A stretch of DNA of 64,000 nt from Pagrus major (Eukaryota > Chordata > Actinopteri > Spariformes > Sparidae): the NCBI RefSeq assembly GCF_040436345.1, contig NC_133223.1:5741847-5805846 (forward strand), read 5' to 3'. Below are positions 48,154 to 59,100 of the stretch, piece after piece (the first letter of the stretch is position 1; every line of letters starts with the position of its first letter). The translations under genes were made by a program, and so were the position numbers. Below the pieces are notes generated by a model. The model did no database searches. It worked only from the letters and a program-made list of their open reading frames with translations, and had not been told where the DNA came from.

Positions 48154-49287
48154 CTACAGTATGTTCACCTCACAGGAGTCAGGCTGCAGTATCTTAAATG
48201 TAACTATGAGCTTAATTGATTTTCTAAACCAAGTATAAAAAAGGGCATATATTACAGGGTTTAGGCAGGAGTTAAAACTGTACATGTATAATACAAAGGC
48301 AGCAGATGAAGCATTGAGCAAGTTATCTTGGCCTGTAAGAGCAACACAATGATATGGGCAGAGACATATTAGAAACAAAACTACAACAACACCAAGAGTC
48401 CTGGCTGCTTTCATTTCAGATTTCTTTGCAGTTACTTTCCCTGATTGTGTGACAGCTGCAATATGAGACCGCATGGCACGAGCCTGAGACACAGCCACCA
48501 CAAATACTCTCATATACAAAACAACAATAACAGTAATGGGAATAATGAAGGAAAAAGTGAGATCTGCAAGTCCAGCAATGTAATTAATGACCAATATACA
48601 CTCCCCAATGCAGGAGTGATACCTGCCTGGTTGTTTCATTATATCCTTCAGGATCAGACTTTGAAATATTACAGAGCATATCCAACACAGACAAACACAC
48701 ACCTGAACTCTTTTTTGTGTGATTTCACTGGAGTAATGCAGAGGATGACAAATAGCCACATAGCGGTCAACAGATACGAGCACCATGGTTCCTACTGAGG
48801 CTGAGGCAATAACATATGCTACATACTGATACAGAGTACACATGAGGTCACCAAGGAACCAGCAGCCGTCTATGAGCATAATTGGAAAAAACATGAAGAG
48901 GCCAACGAAGAAATCTGAGACAGCCAGAGAGAGGAGGATAATGTTGGTGGGGGTGTGGAGCTGCCTGGAGAGGAAGAACAGCAATATATTTATCAATATT
49001 TATAGCATCAATTACCATTGAGATAACAATAACAATAAGATCACTATTTCTTGGTTTAATATCAGGCAATACATTTCATCACTATTTATAAGTGTCATAT
49101 TAGTGAATCACTACTTGAAGTGGGAGATGGAGATGATGACCAGCAGGTTAAGAGCTGCAGTGAGCAGAGCGATGAAGGACAGCAGAATGTAAATCAGCAT
49201 GGTCTCAAAGTGAGGACGTATTGGCTTCCTGCAGGAGCTGTTGAGGAGTTGTGGAAAGCAGAGGTCAGTTCTCTCCAAGGTCTCCAT
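48154..49287 (-). CDS. Trace amine-associated receptor (TAAR), copy C, two exons
   Basis: Exon 1 is 49115-49287 and exon 2 is 48154-48964, with a 150-bp GT-AG phase-2 intron; 327 residues. The start METLERTDLCF follows copy A; an in-frame ATG lies 20 codons upstream. Seen: LNSSC glycosylation site, Cys3.25, VDRY, CLCP in TM6 and a perfect TAAR fingerprint NSCLNPVIYALFYTWF. Position 3.32 is Ala (YVAYVIASAS), so the classical amine-anchoring aspartate is missing. Asp5.42 (GLADLTF) is present, and position 7.43 is Ser. Published work on fish TAARs describes a large clade that lost Asp3.32 and binds amines through Asp5.42; this copy fits it. The frame is open, so it is probably functional. Close to copy D in sequence and residues. 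Confidence 0.9.
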
Positions 49288-49500
49288 CACCAGAGAGAGG
49301 AGAACCTGCTGAGCTCTGGCAGCTTTTTGACCAAAGCTTTCCGTCATACAACTAATTTATCACTATCCTTCCAGCCCAGCCCTCCTTCCTCCTCACCTCT
49401 GCTGCTTTGTTCCTCTCCATAGAGATTGAAGTATTAGGCCTTCTTTGTTCATCCTCCTCAATGTCGGTGGCTTTGGTTTATGTTTATCTCCACCTTTGGC

Positions 49501-49513
49501 CATCTGCCAGATG
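49501..49513. promoter_or_regulatory. Conserved double E-box upstream of TAAR C
   Basis: CATCTGCCAGATG, starting 214 bp upstream of the chosen start codon as in copies B and D. Regulatory role inferred only. Confidence 0.35.
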
Positions 49514-49669
49514 TCACAGGTCAAAGTTGGCTGAGCTCAAGCCATAAATGTTGCTCTCTGTGGGAGTACATCCTTGCCCTAATCTTTTTGCACAAAGGTT
49601 ATCCCAGCTGGTAGAAATCTCATGAACAGCACTGACTTCTTTGATTCAGTTTCAGGAAGTCTTGTCTTT

Positions 49670-50082
49670 TTTGACTCACGTTACTCGTGAGGTTGATTGT
49701 GGGGATCTTTTGTGTTTACTTGCCCCAAAAAGCTACAACACTTTATTGTACATTAGCCTTAAGCTAGCGAGCAAAGGCTCACAATGAGGGTGTGTGTGTA
49801 TAAATTCAGTTGAGCCTGTCAATGAAGTCAGTATTTGCCAGATATTGGAGTTTGCTTGCTTCTTTTTCCCTTCTTTTCTGTGGATTCATAACTTAAAGTA
49901 CAAATTCCCTGCAGCTCCATTGAGTTCAAAGTCTATGGGTTTTTTGAATGAGTTGAATTGAGTTCTTTGTTAAATGCAAATTGCCATGTGAACTCAGTAT
50001 GCTCAGTTTTTCAGCAAAATGTGCACTTGGAAAGACAGTGGTAGAGATGCTGCTGTCATGGATTGGCAGCATGGTAAGTGAC
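49670..50082. other. Spacer between the TAAR C block and the hAT remnant
   Basis: No gene seen. It may be the 3' end of the hAT element that follows on the minus strand, but no terminal repeat was identified. Confidence 0.3.
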
Positions 50083-50457
50083 CTAAGTTTCCTTACAACA
50101 TCTGCGTCTCCCACAGGCACAGCTCCACTTTAAAACTGTCATTGCAGCATACATGTCCATGATCACACGGTCCCGGGCCTGAAGCTGGAGGTTTAGCGCA
50201 TTTATGTCGCACAGAAACGCCAACTCACGCAGCCAATTTTCATTCTGGAGCTCTGTGGTGTTTCTCCCTTTGTTTTCCACAAACTGACAGATTTCCTCAC
50301 GTAACTTAAAACATCTGTTCAGCATTTTCCCTCAACTTAGACAGTGCACCACTGTGTGATAGGGCACCATGTTCAGAACTTATCTCCTTCAGAAAAGACT
50401 TAAATTGTTGGTGATTTAAACCTTTGGCTCTTATAAAGTTAACTGCCCCTGTTACAG
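50083..50457 (-). pseudogene. hAT transposase, C-terminal part (GTF2IRD2/ZBED-like)
   Basis: Starting at the edge of gypsy element 2, the minus strand reads VTGAVNFIRAKGLNHQQF and continues through FKSFLKEISSEHGA to MLNRCFKLREEICQFVENKG, then LRELAFLCDINALNLQLQ and MDMYAAMTVLKW. This is the C-terminal half of the hAT transposase family to which GTF2IRD2 and several ZBED proteins belong. The N-terminal half is at 58088-58863 on the same strand, on the other side of the gypsy element. A small deletion has removed the segment that usually joins FKSFL to MLNRCF. It ends early at 50083. Confidence 0.75.
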
Positions 50458-50458
50458 T

Positions 50459-50578
50459 TGTAACCCACCTGGTAGTGAGTAGCACTGGGCCAGAATACTC
50501 TAGATTCTGAGGGAGAAGTGATGAACACGGTTAGCTCGCCATCTCCCTCGTCAGGGAGAGAATCCAGAATCCAGGGTA
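50459..50578 (-). repeat. Shortened 3' LTR of gypsy element 2
   Basis: It shares both ends with the right LTR: TGTAACCCACCTGGTAGTGA at the left, and CGGTTAGCTCGCCATCTCCC with GAGAATCCAGAATCCAGGGT at the right. About 350 bp that separate these in the right-hand copy (57160-57490) are missing here, and any U3 beyond 57545 is absent too. The integrase reading frame runs into it. Confidence 0.7.
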
Positions 50579-52530
50579 ACTACTGTCTCTGTTACTTCAA
50601 AGGGAATGTTTGTTAACCAATCTCTACCAGCACTATCATTGAGAGAATTTGTGAGGGTGGTACTCAAACCTTGAAACAAGGAAGTAACAACAGAAACTAG
50701 GGGATTACCCAACTCAGGGTAATGGAACCGACGTGCTGGCTCACGTTGTCTGAGTGATCTCCTAATATGAGTTTCTGTTTCTGTTTGTCCCTCTGTCTCT
50801 TCTCGAGATGGTATCTCTCCTTCTGTATGGTCTTTAGCTTTTGGTTCCATAAGACCTTCTTCCACAGGTTCTGAAGTTGTATCAGGTAAGTCTCCAGGTA
50901 AGTTATGAGCTTCCATTTCAGGTAAATCTTCATTTTCATTTTCAGGTAAGTTTTGAGTTTCCGTTCCAGGTAAGTTTCCTGTTTCGGTTTCAGGTGAGTT
51001 TTCCGTTTCCTCTCCAGGTGAGTTTTCTGTTTCCTTTTCAGGTGAGTTTTCTGTTTCCTCTTCAGGTGTTAGGGTCTTGGAATATTCAATTTCTCCTTCC
51101 TCCTCAGCCATACTGACATGATCGGAGTGGGGTTTTGCAGGGTCTTGACCACGGTCGTGCGGGGCAGGTGCAAGACTGTGTCTTAGCATATCATACACCT
51201 CAACGAACCTCTGCTCTTGAACATTCGGTAAGGTAGCAGTTGCATACCAGCTTTCATTTGTGTCATTATCTGTATCAAAGGGCTCTTCATCTTGTTGAAT
51301 GGCACTTTGCTGCCTTGTTTGAGGTCTCTTTGGACTGCTCTTCATGTTTGTTTCCTCTCTCTGAGTTTCAGGAAGAAATCCACAAGGAAGTAAAAGGTCT
51401 CTGTGTAGAGTCCGTGGTGGTCCTTCCTCCTTTTCCGGTTTCACAGAGTAGACAGGTAAGTCTCCCATCCGCTTGGTAACCACATAAACTGCGGACTCCC
51501 AATGATCTGCCAGCTTATGTTTGTTGCGGAGGCGAAGGTTACGGACGAGGACTCGATCCCCAACAGCCAATGTAGACTCTCTGATGACTCTATCAAATCG
51601 CCTCATGTTTTTTTCTGCGACCTTGCAAGAGTTTTCAACGGCAACCTGATAACTTTCTTCCAGGTGAGATCTCAGGTTCCTTACGTACTGAGAGTGTGAA
51701 GTGGGCTCTTTTTCTTTGACTGGCAACCCAAAGGCTAAGTCTAAGGGTAGCCGTGGTTGTCTCCCAAACATTAACTCATATGGTGAGAAACCGGTGACGT
51801 CATTCCTCGTGCAATTGTAAGCATGAGTGAGAGGTCTGACATGATCTCGCCACTGAGTCTTCTCTTTGTCTCGTAGGGTGCCTAACATGCTGAGGAGTGT
51901 TCGGTTATACCGCTCGACAGGGTTTCCCCTTGGATGGTAAGGACTTGTTCTCACCTTACGAATACCAGCTAATGCACATAGCTCTTTGATGGTGCAACGG
52001 TACTAGCTTTCTGATCTTTGGTGGGGATGGCTACGGCATATTTAGTGAAGTGGTCCGTAATGACAAGGATGTCCTTAGTGTTGTGGCTGTCCGGCTCTAA
52101 TGAAAGAAAATCCATACAGACCAACTCCATTGGTCTAGTGGTTCGGATATTCACTAGCGGAGCAGCCTTGTCCGGTTGGGTCTTTCTCCGAACACATCGC
52201 TCACGTTTTCACCTTCTTCTCTACTTCGGCGGCCATCTTCGGCCAGTAGAACCGTGATCTGGTGAGTTCAAGAGTGCGCTCAATCCCTAAATGCCCCATA
52301 TCATCGTGGAGATTCCTGAGTGCAATGGGTCTCAGGACATCTGGAAGTACCAGCTGGAACAAGGTTTGTCCCTAACACTCACGTGTTCGGTACAAAATGC
52401 CTGACTTCAACTGAAGCCTTTTCCATTCTCTTAGGATCGACCGTTCTTCAGGAGAGTCTGCTGTGTGGTCTGCAGGTAAGTTGTTGGACTCCACCAGCTT
52501 GATAACTTTGTCAAGGACAGGATCTTCTCT
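50551..52530 (-). pseudogene. Gypsy element 2 integrase and acidic repeat tail
   Basis: The H2C2 zinc-binding part lies at about 52160-52380 (DDMGHLGIERTLELTRSRFY, then CVRRKTQPDKAAPL) with a frame break. The catalytic core starts with CMDFLSLEPDS (first Asp) and VITDHFTKYAVAIPT. A deletion near 51990 removes the part with the second catalytic Asp, and the frame shifts. The next frame (50551-51954) has YHPRGNPVERYNRTLL with the catalytic Glu and FSPYELMFGRQPRLPLD. The C-terminal tail contains about nine 8-residue units of the form ENSPETET or NLPGTETQ. With one of three DDE residues lost it should be inactive. Confidence 0.85.
50885..51070. repeat. 24-bp coding minisatellite in the integrase tail
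   Basis: On the plus strand, TCAGGTAAGTTTT-like units recur about every 24 bp, around nine times, coding on the minus strand for an acidic Glu/Thr/Asn/Pro octapeptide. Unit variants differ by a few bases. Confidence 0.8.
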
Positions 52531-52693
52531 TTGAAGTTTCCTGAGGTCAGACTCACTATACTTAGGTACTGTTAAGGTACTGTTAAGGCCTCATCTTGTG
52601 ACTCATTTTCTTCAAAGACAGCAGGGATTGCATCTGCTTGAATGGCAAGGGATTCAACGTAGCCATAGAAAGGTGAGAGCTCTTGAACCTGTC

Positions 52694-55325
52694 TCACAGT
52701 ATGTCTTTGACAGGTAGCTTAGCAACCTCTGGGGTCACCAGTTCAAACTTGTTTATGGATGTTAATAGCTGGGAGGTGAACCGGTCAATCCTTCGGCTCT
52801 CTTCCTGCGATGCAGCATCATTTTCCAGGGCACCATAGTGTCTCCTTGACAACCCATCTGCATCTGCGTTCAGCTTACCAGCTCGATACTTGATATCGAA
52901 GGTGAATGTCGAAAGTGCAGCTAACCAACGGTAGCTCGCGGCATCAAGCTTGGCTGTGGTAAGTAGGTAGGTCAAGGGATTGTTATCTGTGATGACAGTA
53001 AAGGGGTTTCCATACAGATAATCGTGAAACTTCTCTGTGATGGCCCACTTAAGGGCCAAGAATTCAAGTTTGTGCGCTGGGTATCTTGCTTCACTGCAGG
53101 AGAGTCCTCTACTAGCATAAGCGATCACACGCAGGCTCCCTTCCTGCTCCTGATATAAAGCAGCTCCTAATCCTGTTGTGCTGGCATCCGTGTGGAGCAC
53201 ATAAGGAAGCTTAGGATCTGCATAACCAAGGACTGGGGACGATGTTAACTTGTGAATGATTGCTTGTGAAAGGCTTGTTGACACTCGGTACCCCAACGTT
53301 CACCAAAAGGCTCTTTTGGGCTGAGGTATTTCCCATCACTGAGACTAACCTTAACTCCTTTCCGCCGTGGTGGATATCCGGCTGTAAGGATGGTCAGGGG
53401 CTTGACAATCCTTGAATAATCCTTCACAAACCTCCCGTAATAACCGGAGAATCCCAGGAAGGATTGGAGCTCCTTTAAGTTCTGTGGTCTTGGCCAGGTT
53501 TCCAGGGCTTGAACCTTTTCAGGGTCAGTCTTCACTCCATCGCTGGATACAATGTGCCCCAAGTAACGTACCGAAGTCTGAAAGAACTTACATTTATCTG
53601 GTGAAAGTCTCAAGCCATATTCCTCGAGACAGCTGAGCACATTGATGAGCCTAGTCTCATGTTCTTCAAGATTGTCCGAAAACACTATAAGATTGTCAAG
53701 AAAAACCAGGACCTCCTTTAGATGGATGTCACTCATGCACTTCTCCATGAGCCATTTGAATGTGCTCGGTGCATTGGCATTCGGTTGAATTCCCAGAATC
53801 CAAAGGTTCACACAAAGGCGGTTTTATGTTTGTCACTTTCACTCATCTCAATTTGATAGTATCCAGACTTCAGGTCCATCACGGAAAACCACTTCGATCC
53901 AGCGAGAGCGGAAAACGACTCTTCCAGGTTTGGCAATGCATAAGAGTCTTTTATTGTTTGCAGGTTTAATTTTCTATAGTCCACACATAGGCGGACATCG
54001 CCATTCTTTTTTCTCCACACCACAATCGGTGATGAAAATGGGGACTCTGATTCTCGGATCACACCTGCGTCATGAAGGGTTTGAAGGTGCTTTTTGACTG
54101 CTTTATAATCTCGAGGATGAATTGGACGGGGTCTCTGTTTGATTGGGGTCTCATCCTTCAGCTTGATGTGGTGCTGGATTTTGGTCGCATGACCAAAGTC
54201 AAGATCATGTTGGGCAAAGACATGAGAGAAGCCATTTAGCTTCGCGGTGATTCTCTCTTTCCACTCCTCAGGGAGAGAAGGGCCGAAATCAAAGCTTTTC
54301 CCAGGACACCTTGCCTCTGCTTGGTGAGTAGAGCACTCAACAACATGCTTCTGAGCCTCCTCATGAACTACATGATGATTCTCGATGACGGCATCTGTAA
54401 TAGTCAAGTCTGCAATAATGCAATTGGTAGGTAGAGTGATGTCATGTTCGGTTTCATTTCTAAGGAGGACAGGCAGCTTGGTGGAGCCATGCTCTGGCAA
54501 GGAAATGAGACAACAGTCTACAAACACACCACCTGGCAGGGTGGATCTGGATGGTTGCTCTAACAGCCCATATTTCTCTGTGTTGACTGAGCTGACACAC
54601 ATACAGCCTTCAAGCAGCACTTTTTGTTTTGCTGGAAGGACTTCCTGTTCTCTCCCTCTGAGCTTCACAAAACCAAGTTTTCCACTTGTTGCTTGTTTTC
54701 TCCTCAGTTGTAGTGTACGAAGGACGTGACTGTAGCCATGGCAAGGTGAGCTATGGGAAAATGGAGACTCATCACAATACTGATCAAAGAGAGGGTCTAA
54801 AGTGTTGGTGCCGATTAACAATGGAACACCACTATTTGACCGGAGATCTGGAAAGATTAAAGTCAAGGTGGAAATTTCAGGCTCGGACTCAAGAAGGGCT
54901 TTCGGGAACTTGAGGTCAACCTCCACATATCCCAGGTAAGGAACAGGTTGGCCATTTGCTCCTTCTACTTCAAGGATATTCCTGATGGGTCTGATAGGAT
55001 GCTCAGACACCTGTGACCCGTTGTCAAGTAAACAACTGCAGTCCACCCCACCCACATTTACACTGGCCGTACATTTGCAACCTACAAGATGTTTCGGCAA
55101 TTTTCTTTCTTGTGTGACTCTGTGGGAGTAAATTGCAGGGTTTGGTTCACCTGTAGACGGGGGACATGGTGGTTGCTCGGCTTCCATTTTCCCCTCAACG
55201 GAAGCCCGTTCTAGTTTAACCGGGGTGTGGTGGGTGAGCCATTCTGGGCTTCCCAAGTGCGCTGCTTCTCCCTGAGCTCTGCTTTCTTGGCCTGCACAAG
55301 GGTGGGATTGGGCATGTTGTTGCAT
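52694..55325 (-). pseudogene. Gypsy element 2 protease, reverse transcriptase and RNase H
   Basis: Three overlapping frames. The first (53808-55325) has the protease site as LLDNGSQV, where DTG is expected. It also has the RT start with SPFSSPIVVWRKKNG, VCVDYRKLN and MDLKSGYYQIEM (first catalytic Asp). The second (53245-53811) has FKWLMEKCM and the active site as VFLDNLIVFS, where the usual second Asp of the DD pair is Asn, then YLGHIVSSDGV and LKELQSFLGFSGYYGRFVKD. The third (52694-53296) is RNase H: HTDASTTGLGAAL, YPAHKLEFLALKWA and VITDNNPLTYLL. The frame changes fall near 53810 and 53270. DNG and LDN would each be expected to abolish catalysis. Confidence 0.88.
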
Positions 55326-56973
55326 GTGGATGCAATGTGGCCATCCTCACCGCATTTAAAACAATACCATGGCTTGGGTTTCACGATGGCCATCATTTGC
55401 TGAAGCTGTCCATCCGGCTGGGTATTTTTAGTCTTTTGTTTCTGTTTTGTACTCATTGTGGCTTTCTTTGTTCCAGGCTTCTCCGAACTGCATGCGCTGA
55501 GTTTTGCGACCTGAACCTGAAGTTCAGCGATCTGCTTCTGGATGTCTTTGGTCATGGCTAAGAAGGTTTGTTTTGCTTCCTGCGGCACGCTAATATCCTC
55601 TGTGTAGGACATGTGTGCAGCCTGCATGTTTGACATGGCTTTTGGCTTGGTAAAACCAAGGTGCTGTTTCATTCTGCTAGCTTTGTTAGCCTGTTTGTCT
55701 TCTTCAGTTCGCAGTAAGAGAAGAAGCTCTGCAAATGATGGCGGCTTACTCTTGAGCTGCTCAAGCTGAAGACTGGTGATGAGAAGACTATTCCAACATC
55801 CACGACAGAACTGCTTGAGAAGCTGTTTGTCAATATCCTGAGCAGAAATTCCTCCTTTACTCACCACATAACTTAAAGCTGTGTGAAGTCGCTGCAGGTA
55901 GTCTGACGCTTTCTCCCCAGCATTTTGATTGTTGTTCAAGAATCGTGCAAAAAGCTCATCCCCATCTTCGACAGTGGCATAAGCAGAATCAAGTAAGGTC
56001 AAGTACTCTGTTGGTGAAGCTTGAGGCCCTAATGACTTGATTATGTTTGCAGCTGGAGATGAAAGACTTCAACAATTTTCCTTACCACTTGGGAGTTAGG
56101 GACTGATGGATCATTCAAGCAGAACTCCACACTGTTGCGCCATGTCTCGTAGTCGACCTCAAAGGCTGGCTGAGGAAGTTGCCCAGAAAACTGTTTCAGT
56201 TTACAAGAAGAGTGAAAGTGAGATGAAGTTTCACTGCTCTTGACAATATGTTCAACCACAACACGTTGCACTTCCGGCGTGCTGAGTTGATCTGAAGGTA
56301 AGTGGAAAGGGCTGGTTCTTTCTCCTCTTGGAGAGAGAAGATCTCTTACCTCAATGCCAGTCTGGGGTCTGTAGGAGGTCTGACTCACCTCAGTGGGGAC
56401 ACTGACAAAGCTAGGGGCCGTAGCTTGGATATCACTTTGTGTAAGGGGCGGCTCAGTTTCCACGGGGTTTTCACTGGTCTCCCCTGGGGTCTCAGTTCTA
56501 ATGGATTCACTGATCCTAGCCAGCTCCTCACGGAGGATGTCTCCAAAATCCCTGCCACTCAACTTAGCCAAGTCTTTCAGCCCAGAAAGGTAAGTATTTG
56601 TTGCACTGGTGCCCACATCACTAGTGTAAACACTAGCAAGACTCTGAACAATGTGGATAACTTCAGGCTTGGTAACACATGGTCTTCGGTAAGGTAAGAC
56701 AGTGGTTTCAAGGTCTTTTACAGCACTGCCATGCTCAAACTCTGCAATTGCCTGAGTTACAGGATCTGTGGTAGGTACTTTGATTATTCTAGAGATAGAC
56801 CCATATTGCTTAAGAACGTCAAAGATCTCATTGTCAACCTCAGTATTGGTTAAGCCACTAACTAAAACAGCATTTGGGATCTTGACACCCTCTGTCACAA
56901 TGATCTCCATTTTTAAACAAGGTAAAACTGAAGTGTCAATGAACTTGAAAATGAGATTAATCAATGTAACCAA
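55211..56973 (-). pseudogene. Gypsy element 2 gag, PNMA-like
   Basis: The first frame (56041-56973; likely start MEIIVTEGV near 56910) begins with an RRM-like fold: beta strand NAVLVSGL, helix NEIFDVLKQYG, strand ISRIIKV and strand AIAEFEHGSAVKDLE. It then has a Ser/Thr/Pro-rich linker and the start of a capsid domain (KLKQFSGQLP, FEVDYETWRNSVEFCL). After a frame break at about 56005-56060 the second frame (55211-56002) completes the capsid (LLKQFCRGCWNSLLITSLQL, SFAELLLLLRTEEDKQ) and adds a CCHC knuckle, CFKCGEDGHIASTC. The domain order and the RTEEDK segment match PNMA/ZCCHC-type gag. The frames overlap pol at 55211-55325. Confidence 0.85.
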
Positions 56974-57102
56974 AATACCTCAAATATATTTATATTTTTT
57001 TTAAATGTACTCAATTACTCAAAATGTGTCCATTTAATCTGATTATAATGGAAAGGTGTGAATTAAATGTCTACCTCCTGGCTAGCTCGCCAAGATTTAC
57101 TG

Positions 57103-58078
57103 TGTAACCCACCTGGTAGTGAGTAGCACTGGGCCAGAATACTCTAGATTCTGAAGAAGAATACTCTAGATTCTGAAGATGGAGAATAGGACTGGACACC
57201 GATTGAGTAAGAGGCAAACACACAGAGGTAAGTTGTAGCAAAACAAATGTATTAACACACAAAGAATTAACACTTTTACAATTGCGGCCGGCCTTAAGTT
57301 TGTTTTCTTTTAAATTGTCTTTTCTCCTGTTCTCCTCCTTTTTAAAAAAAAATAAGATTGTCTCTTGTTTTCCAGAGGAAAGAAAAAAATATGTATATAG
57401 TCCCTTTAATCTTTTTTCAGTCCTACCACACCGGCAGGACGACAGGTGAAGAAGGAGAGGGTCCTCTTCAGCACAAGTCCAGATGTTCACACGGTTAGCT
57501 CGCCATCTCCCTCGTCAGGGAGAGAATCCAGAATCCAGGGTATCCAAAAAACCCAGCCGGGAAAAGAAAAGAATCAACACAGGTAAAGTTCCCAGGGTCG
57601 CGTCTTCGTGGTCCGCCAGGCACTCACGTATCGGCTCGAACAGCTCCTCTTTCTCCACAGTTCCTCAGTATGCACAATATCAAGCGTTTTTCCGACTATT
57701 TTCACTCCAACGTCCGTGTTTTTGCTCTCCTCCTGCTATCGTTGTGTGTGTGTGTATCTCTGCACGTCTCACTACCTGCACCAAGGAGGCGGGACATGAG
57801 CTGGTTTCACCAATAGCAATTCAGCTACATCACTATGAGCGAATGAAATCACTTTCTTTCACAGAACCACTACTCAAAGCGGAAGCGGACCTCTGAGATA
57901 AAATCAATAAATAAATTAATTAAATACAGGATGAAATAAAGACTCTGATAAGAAATTAAATGAAAATAGTGCTCAATGAAAGAAAAATAATATTTCTAAA
58001 TGTTGTGACATTTTTCCCTTCTCAACAGGTTACTCGTTCAACAACAGGTAAGTTTTCTTTCCTTTTCTTTTCTTTCAG
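57103..58078 (-). repeat. 5' LTR of gypsy element 2
   Basis: The left part (57103-57545) shares both ends with the shortened 3' LTR. The segment 57545-58078 cannot be compared because the other copy lacks it, but it lies between the LTR and the hAT flank and is non-coding, so it is probably U3. The duplicated ATACTCTAGATTCTGA at 57138 and 57161 is a small internal tandem repeat. On the minus strand, TTGGCGAGC follows closely after the LTR, a possible primer-binding site. Confidence 0.55.
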
Positions 58079-58087
58079 GTTACAGAA

Positions 58088-58863
58088 CTAACCAACACTT
58101 CCTGGTGTATGAGGCTTCTCCCGCATCCTGCCCATTAATCCACTCTTTTCACCGCACATCCCAGGTGCTACATTTGTCTTCAGTCCTACCAGTTTGTACG
58201 AAGGCAGCTTCATTTCATTTACACATTTAGATATTTCTTCAAATATGTCTTTTCCTGTAGTTGTACCATGCATTGATTTAATTCCCCAAAGTTCCTCTGT
58301 AACCCATAAACTGGAATCCACTCCACGGATGAAGATTGACAGCTGGGCAGTATCAGTTGTGTGGCTGCTCTCATCCACAGTAAGGGAACATGCAATGAAG
58401 TCTTTTCCTTTTTCCATCAGCTGTTTTTGTAGATTGATGGAGAGCTCACATGACTGATGTTTCTGCTTAGGCTTACATTTAAAAACGCTTGCTTTTTGTC
58501 TGGACACATGCAGCGCACACTTTAATCATGCATCGCTTCATAAACTCTCTCTCGGTAAATGGCCAGGCTGATTGAGCTATTTCTTCTGCCACAATAAAAC
58601 TAGCTTTAATGGCAGCCTCACATTGAGATTTTGCTTTTGTGAACATAGTCTGCAGTGACACCAGACTTTTTTTTAACTCTTGTACCTTCTGGAGCTTTTG
58701 CTGTATGTCCAGATCCTTGATACTTGTCCTGGTGTATCGTTTCACAGTGTCGTCTTGTGTTATATTCTTTAATTACAGCCACATCAGCTCCGCACACAAG
58801 ACAAACAGGTTTACCCTTCATGTTAGTGAACAGATACTCTGAGTCCACCTTTCGTTTGGCCAT
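58088..58863 (-). pseudogene. hAT transposase, N-terminal part (GTF2IRD2/ZBED-like)
   Basis: Start MAKRKVDSEYLF at 58863 is followed by a BED-type zinc finger, KPVCLVCGADVAVI with RRHCETIH. The next frames give SQCEAAIKASFIVAEEIAQS, PFTEREFMKRCM, ACSLTVDESSHTTDTAQLS with IFIRGVDSSLW, TTTGKDIFEEISKCVNEMKL and MCGEKSGLMGRMREK. This is the conserved N-terminal and DDE-start part of the GTF2IRD2-related hAT transposases. Frame changes near 58500 and 58700 break it. After RMREK a short deletion seems to join directly to the gypsy insertion point. The second half lies at 50083-50457. Confidence 0.8.
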
Positions 58864-59100
58864 TTCTTTTAGGGGCTATCTTAAATTTGACTCGAAGTGA
58901 CTGGATGAGCACAGGACTTGATGAGTATGTCAGTAAAGATGGGGGAGAGGGGGGCTATTGCAGTGCAATCTGGGATATGTAGTATCAGTGGTGTGCCTCC
59001 TATATACTGGTGGGCCAGTATAGACATAAGATATTATCTCGCGGGCCAGATACAATTGTACCGGCGGGCCTTGAGTTTGACATGTATGGCTTAGATGTTG
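58864..59100. repeat. Probable end of the hAT element
   Basis: Upstream of the transposase start. It contains CGCGGGCCAGATACAATTGT and GGCGGGCCTTGAGTTTGACA, motifs common at the ends of fish hAT elements related to this transposase. Exact terminal repeats were not fixed. Confidence 0.4.

Larger units (their letters stand above)
50458..58078 (-). mobile_element. Ty3/gypsy element 2 with PNMA-like gag, inserted in a hAT gene
   Basis: Order on the minus strand from the right: 5' LTR, gag, protease, RT, RNase H, integrase, acidic tail, shortened 3' LTR. It interrupts a hAT transposase gene. GTTACAG flanks it on both sides (50451-50457 and 58079-58085), a candidate target-site duplication. About 7.6 kb. 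Frameshifts, an integrase deletion and changed catalytic residues show it can no longer move by itself. Confidence 0.85.

Noticed and set aside
48445-48798. Plus-strand frames opposite TAAR exon 2, repeated in copies B and D
   Set aside because: Antisense shadows of the receptor coding sequence, conserved only because the receptor is.
50877-51116. Plus-strand frame of repeated Phe/Pro/Gln-rich units
   Set aside because: Antisense of the integrase-tail minisatellite.
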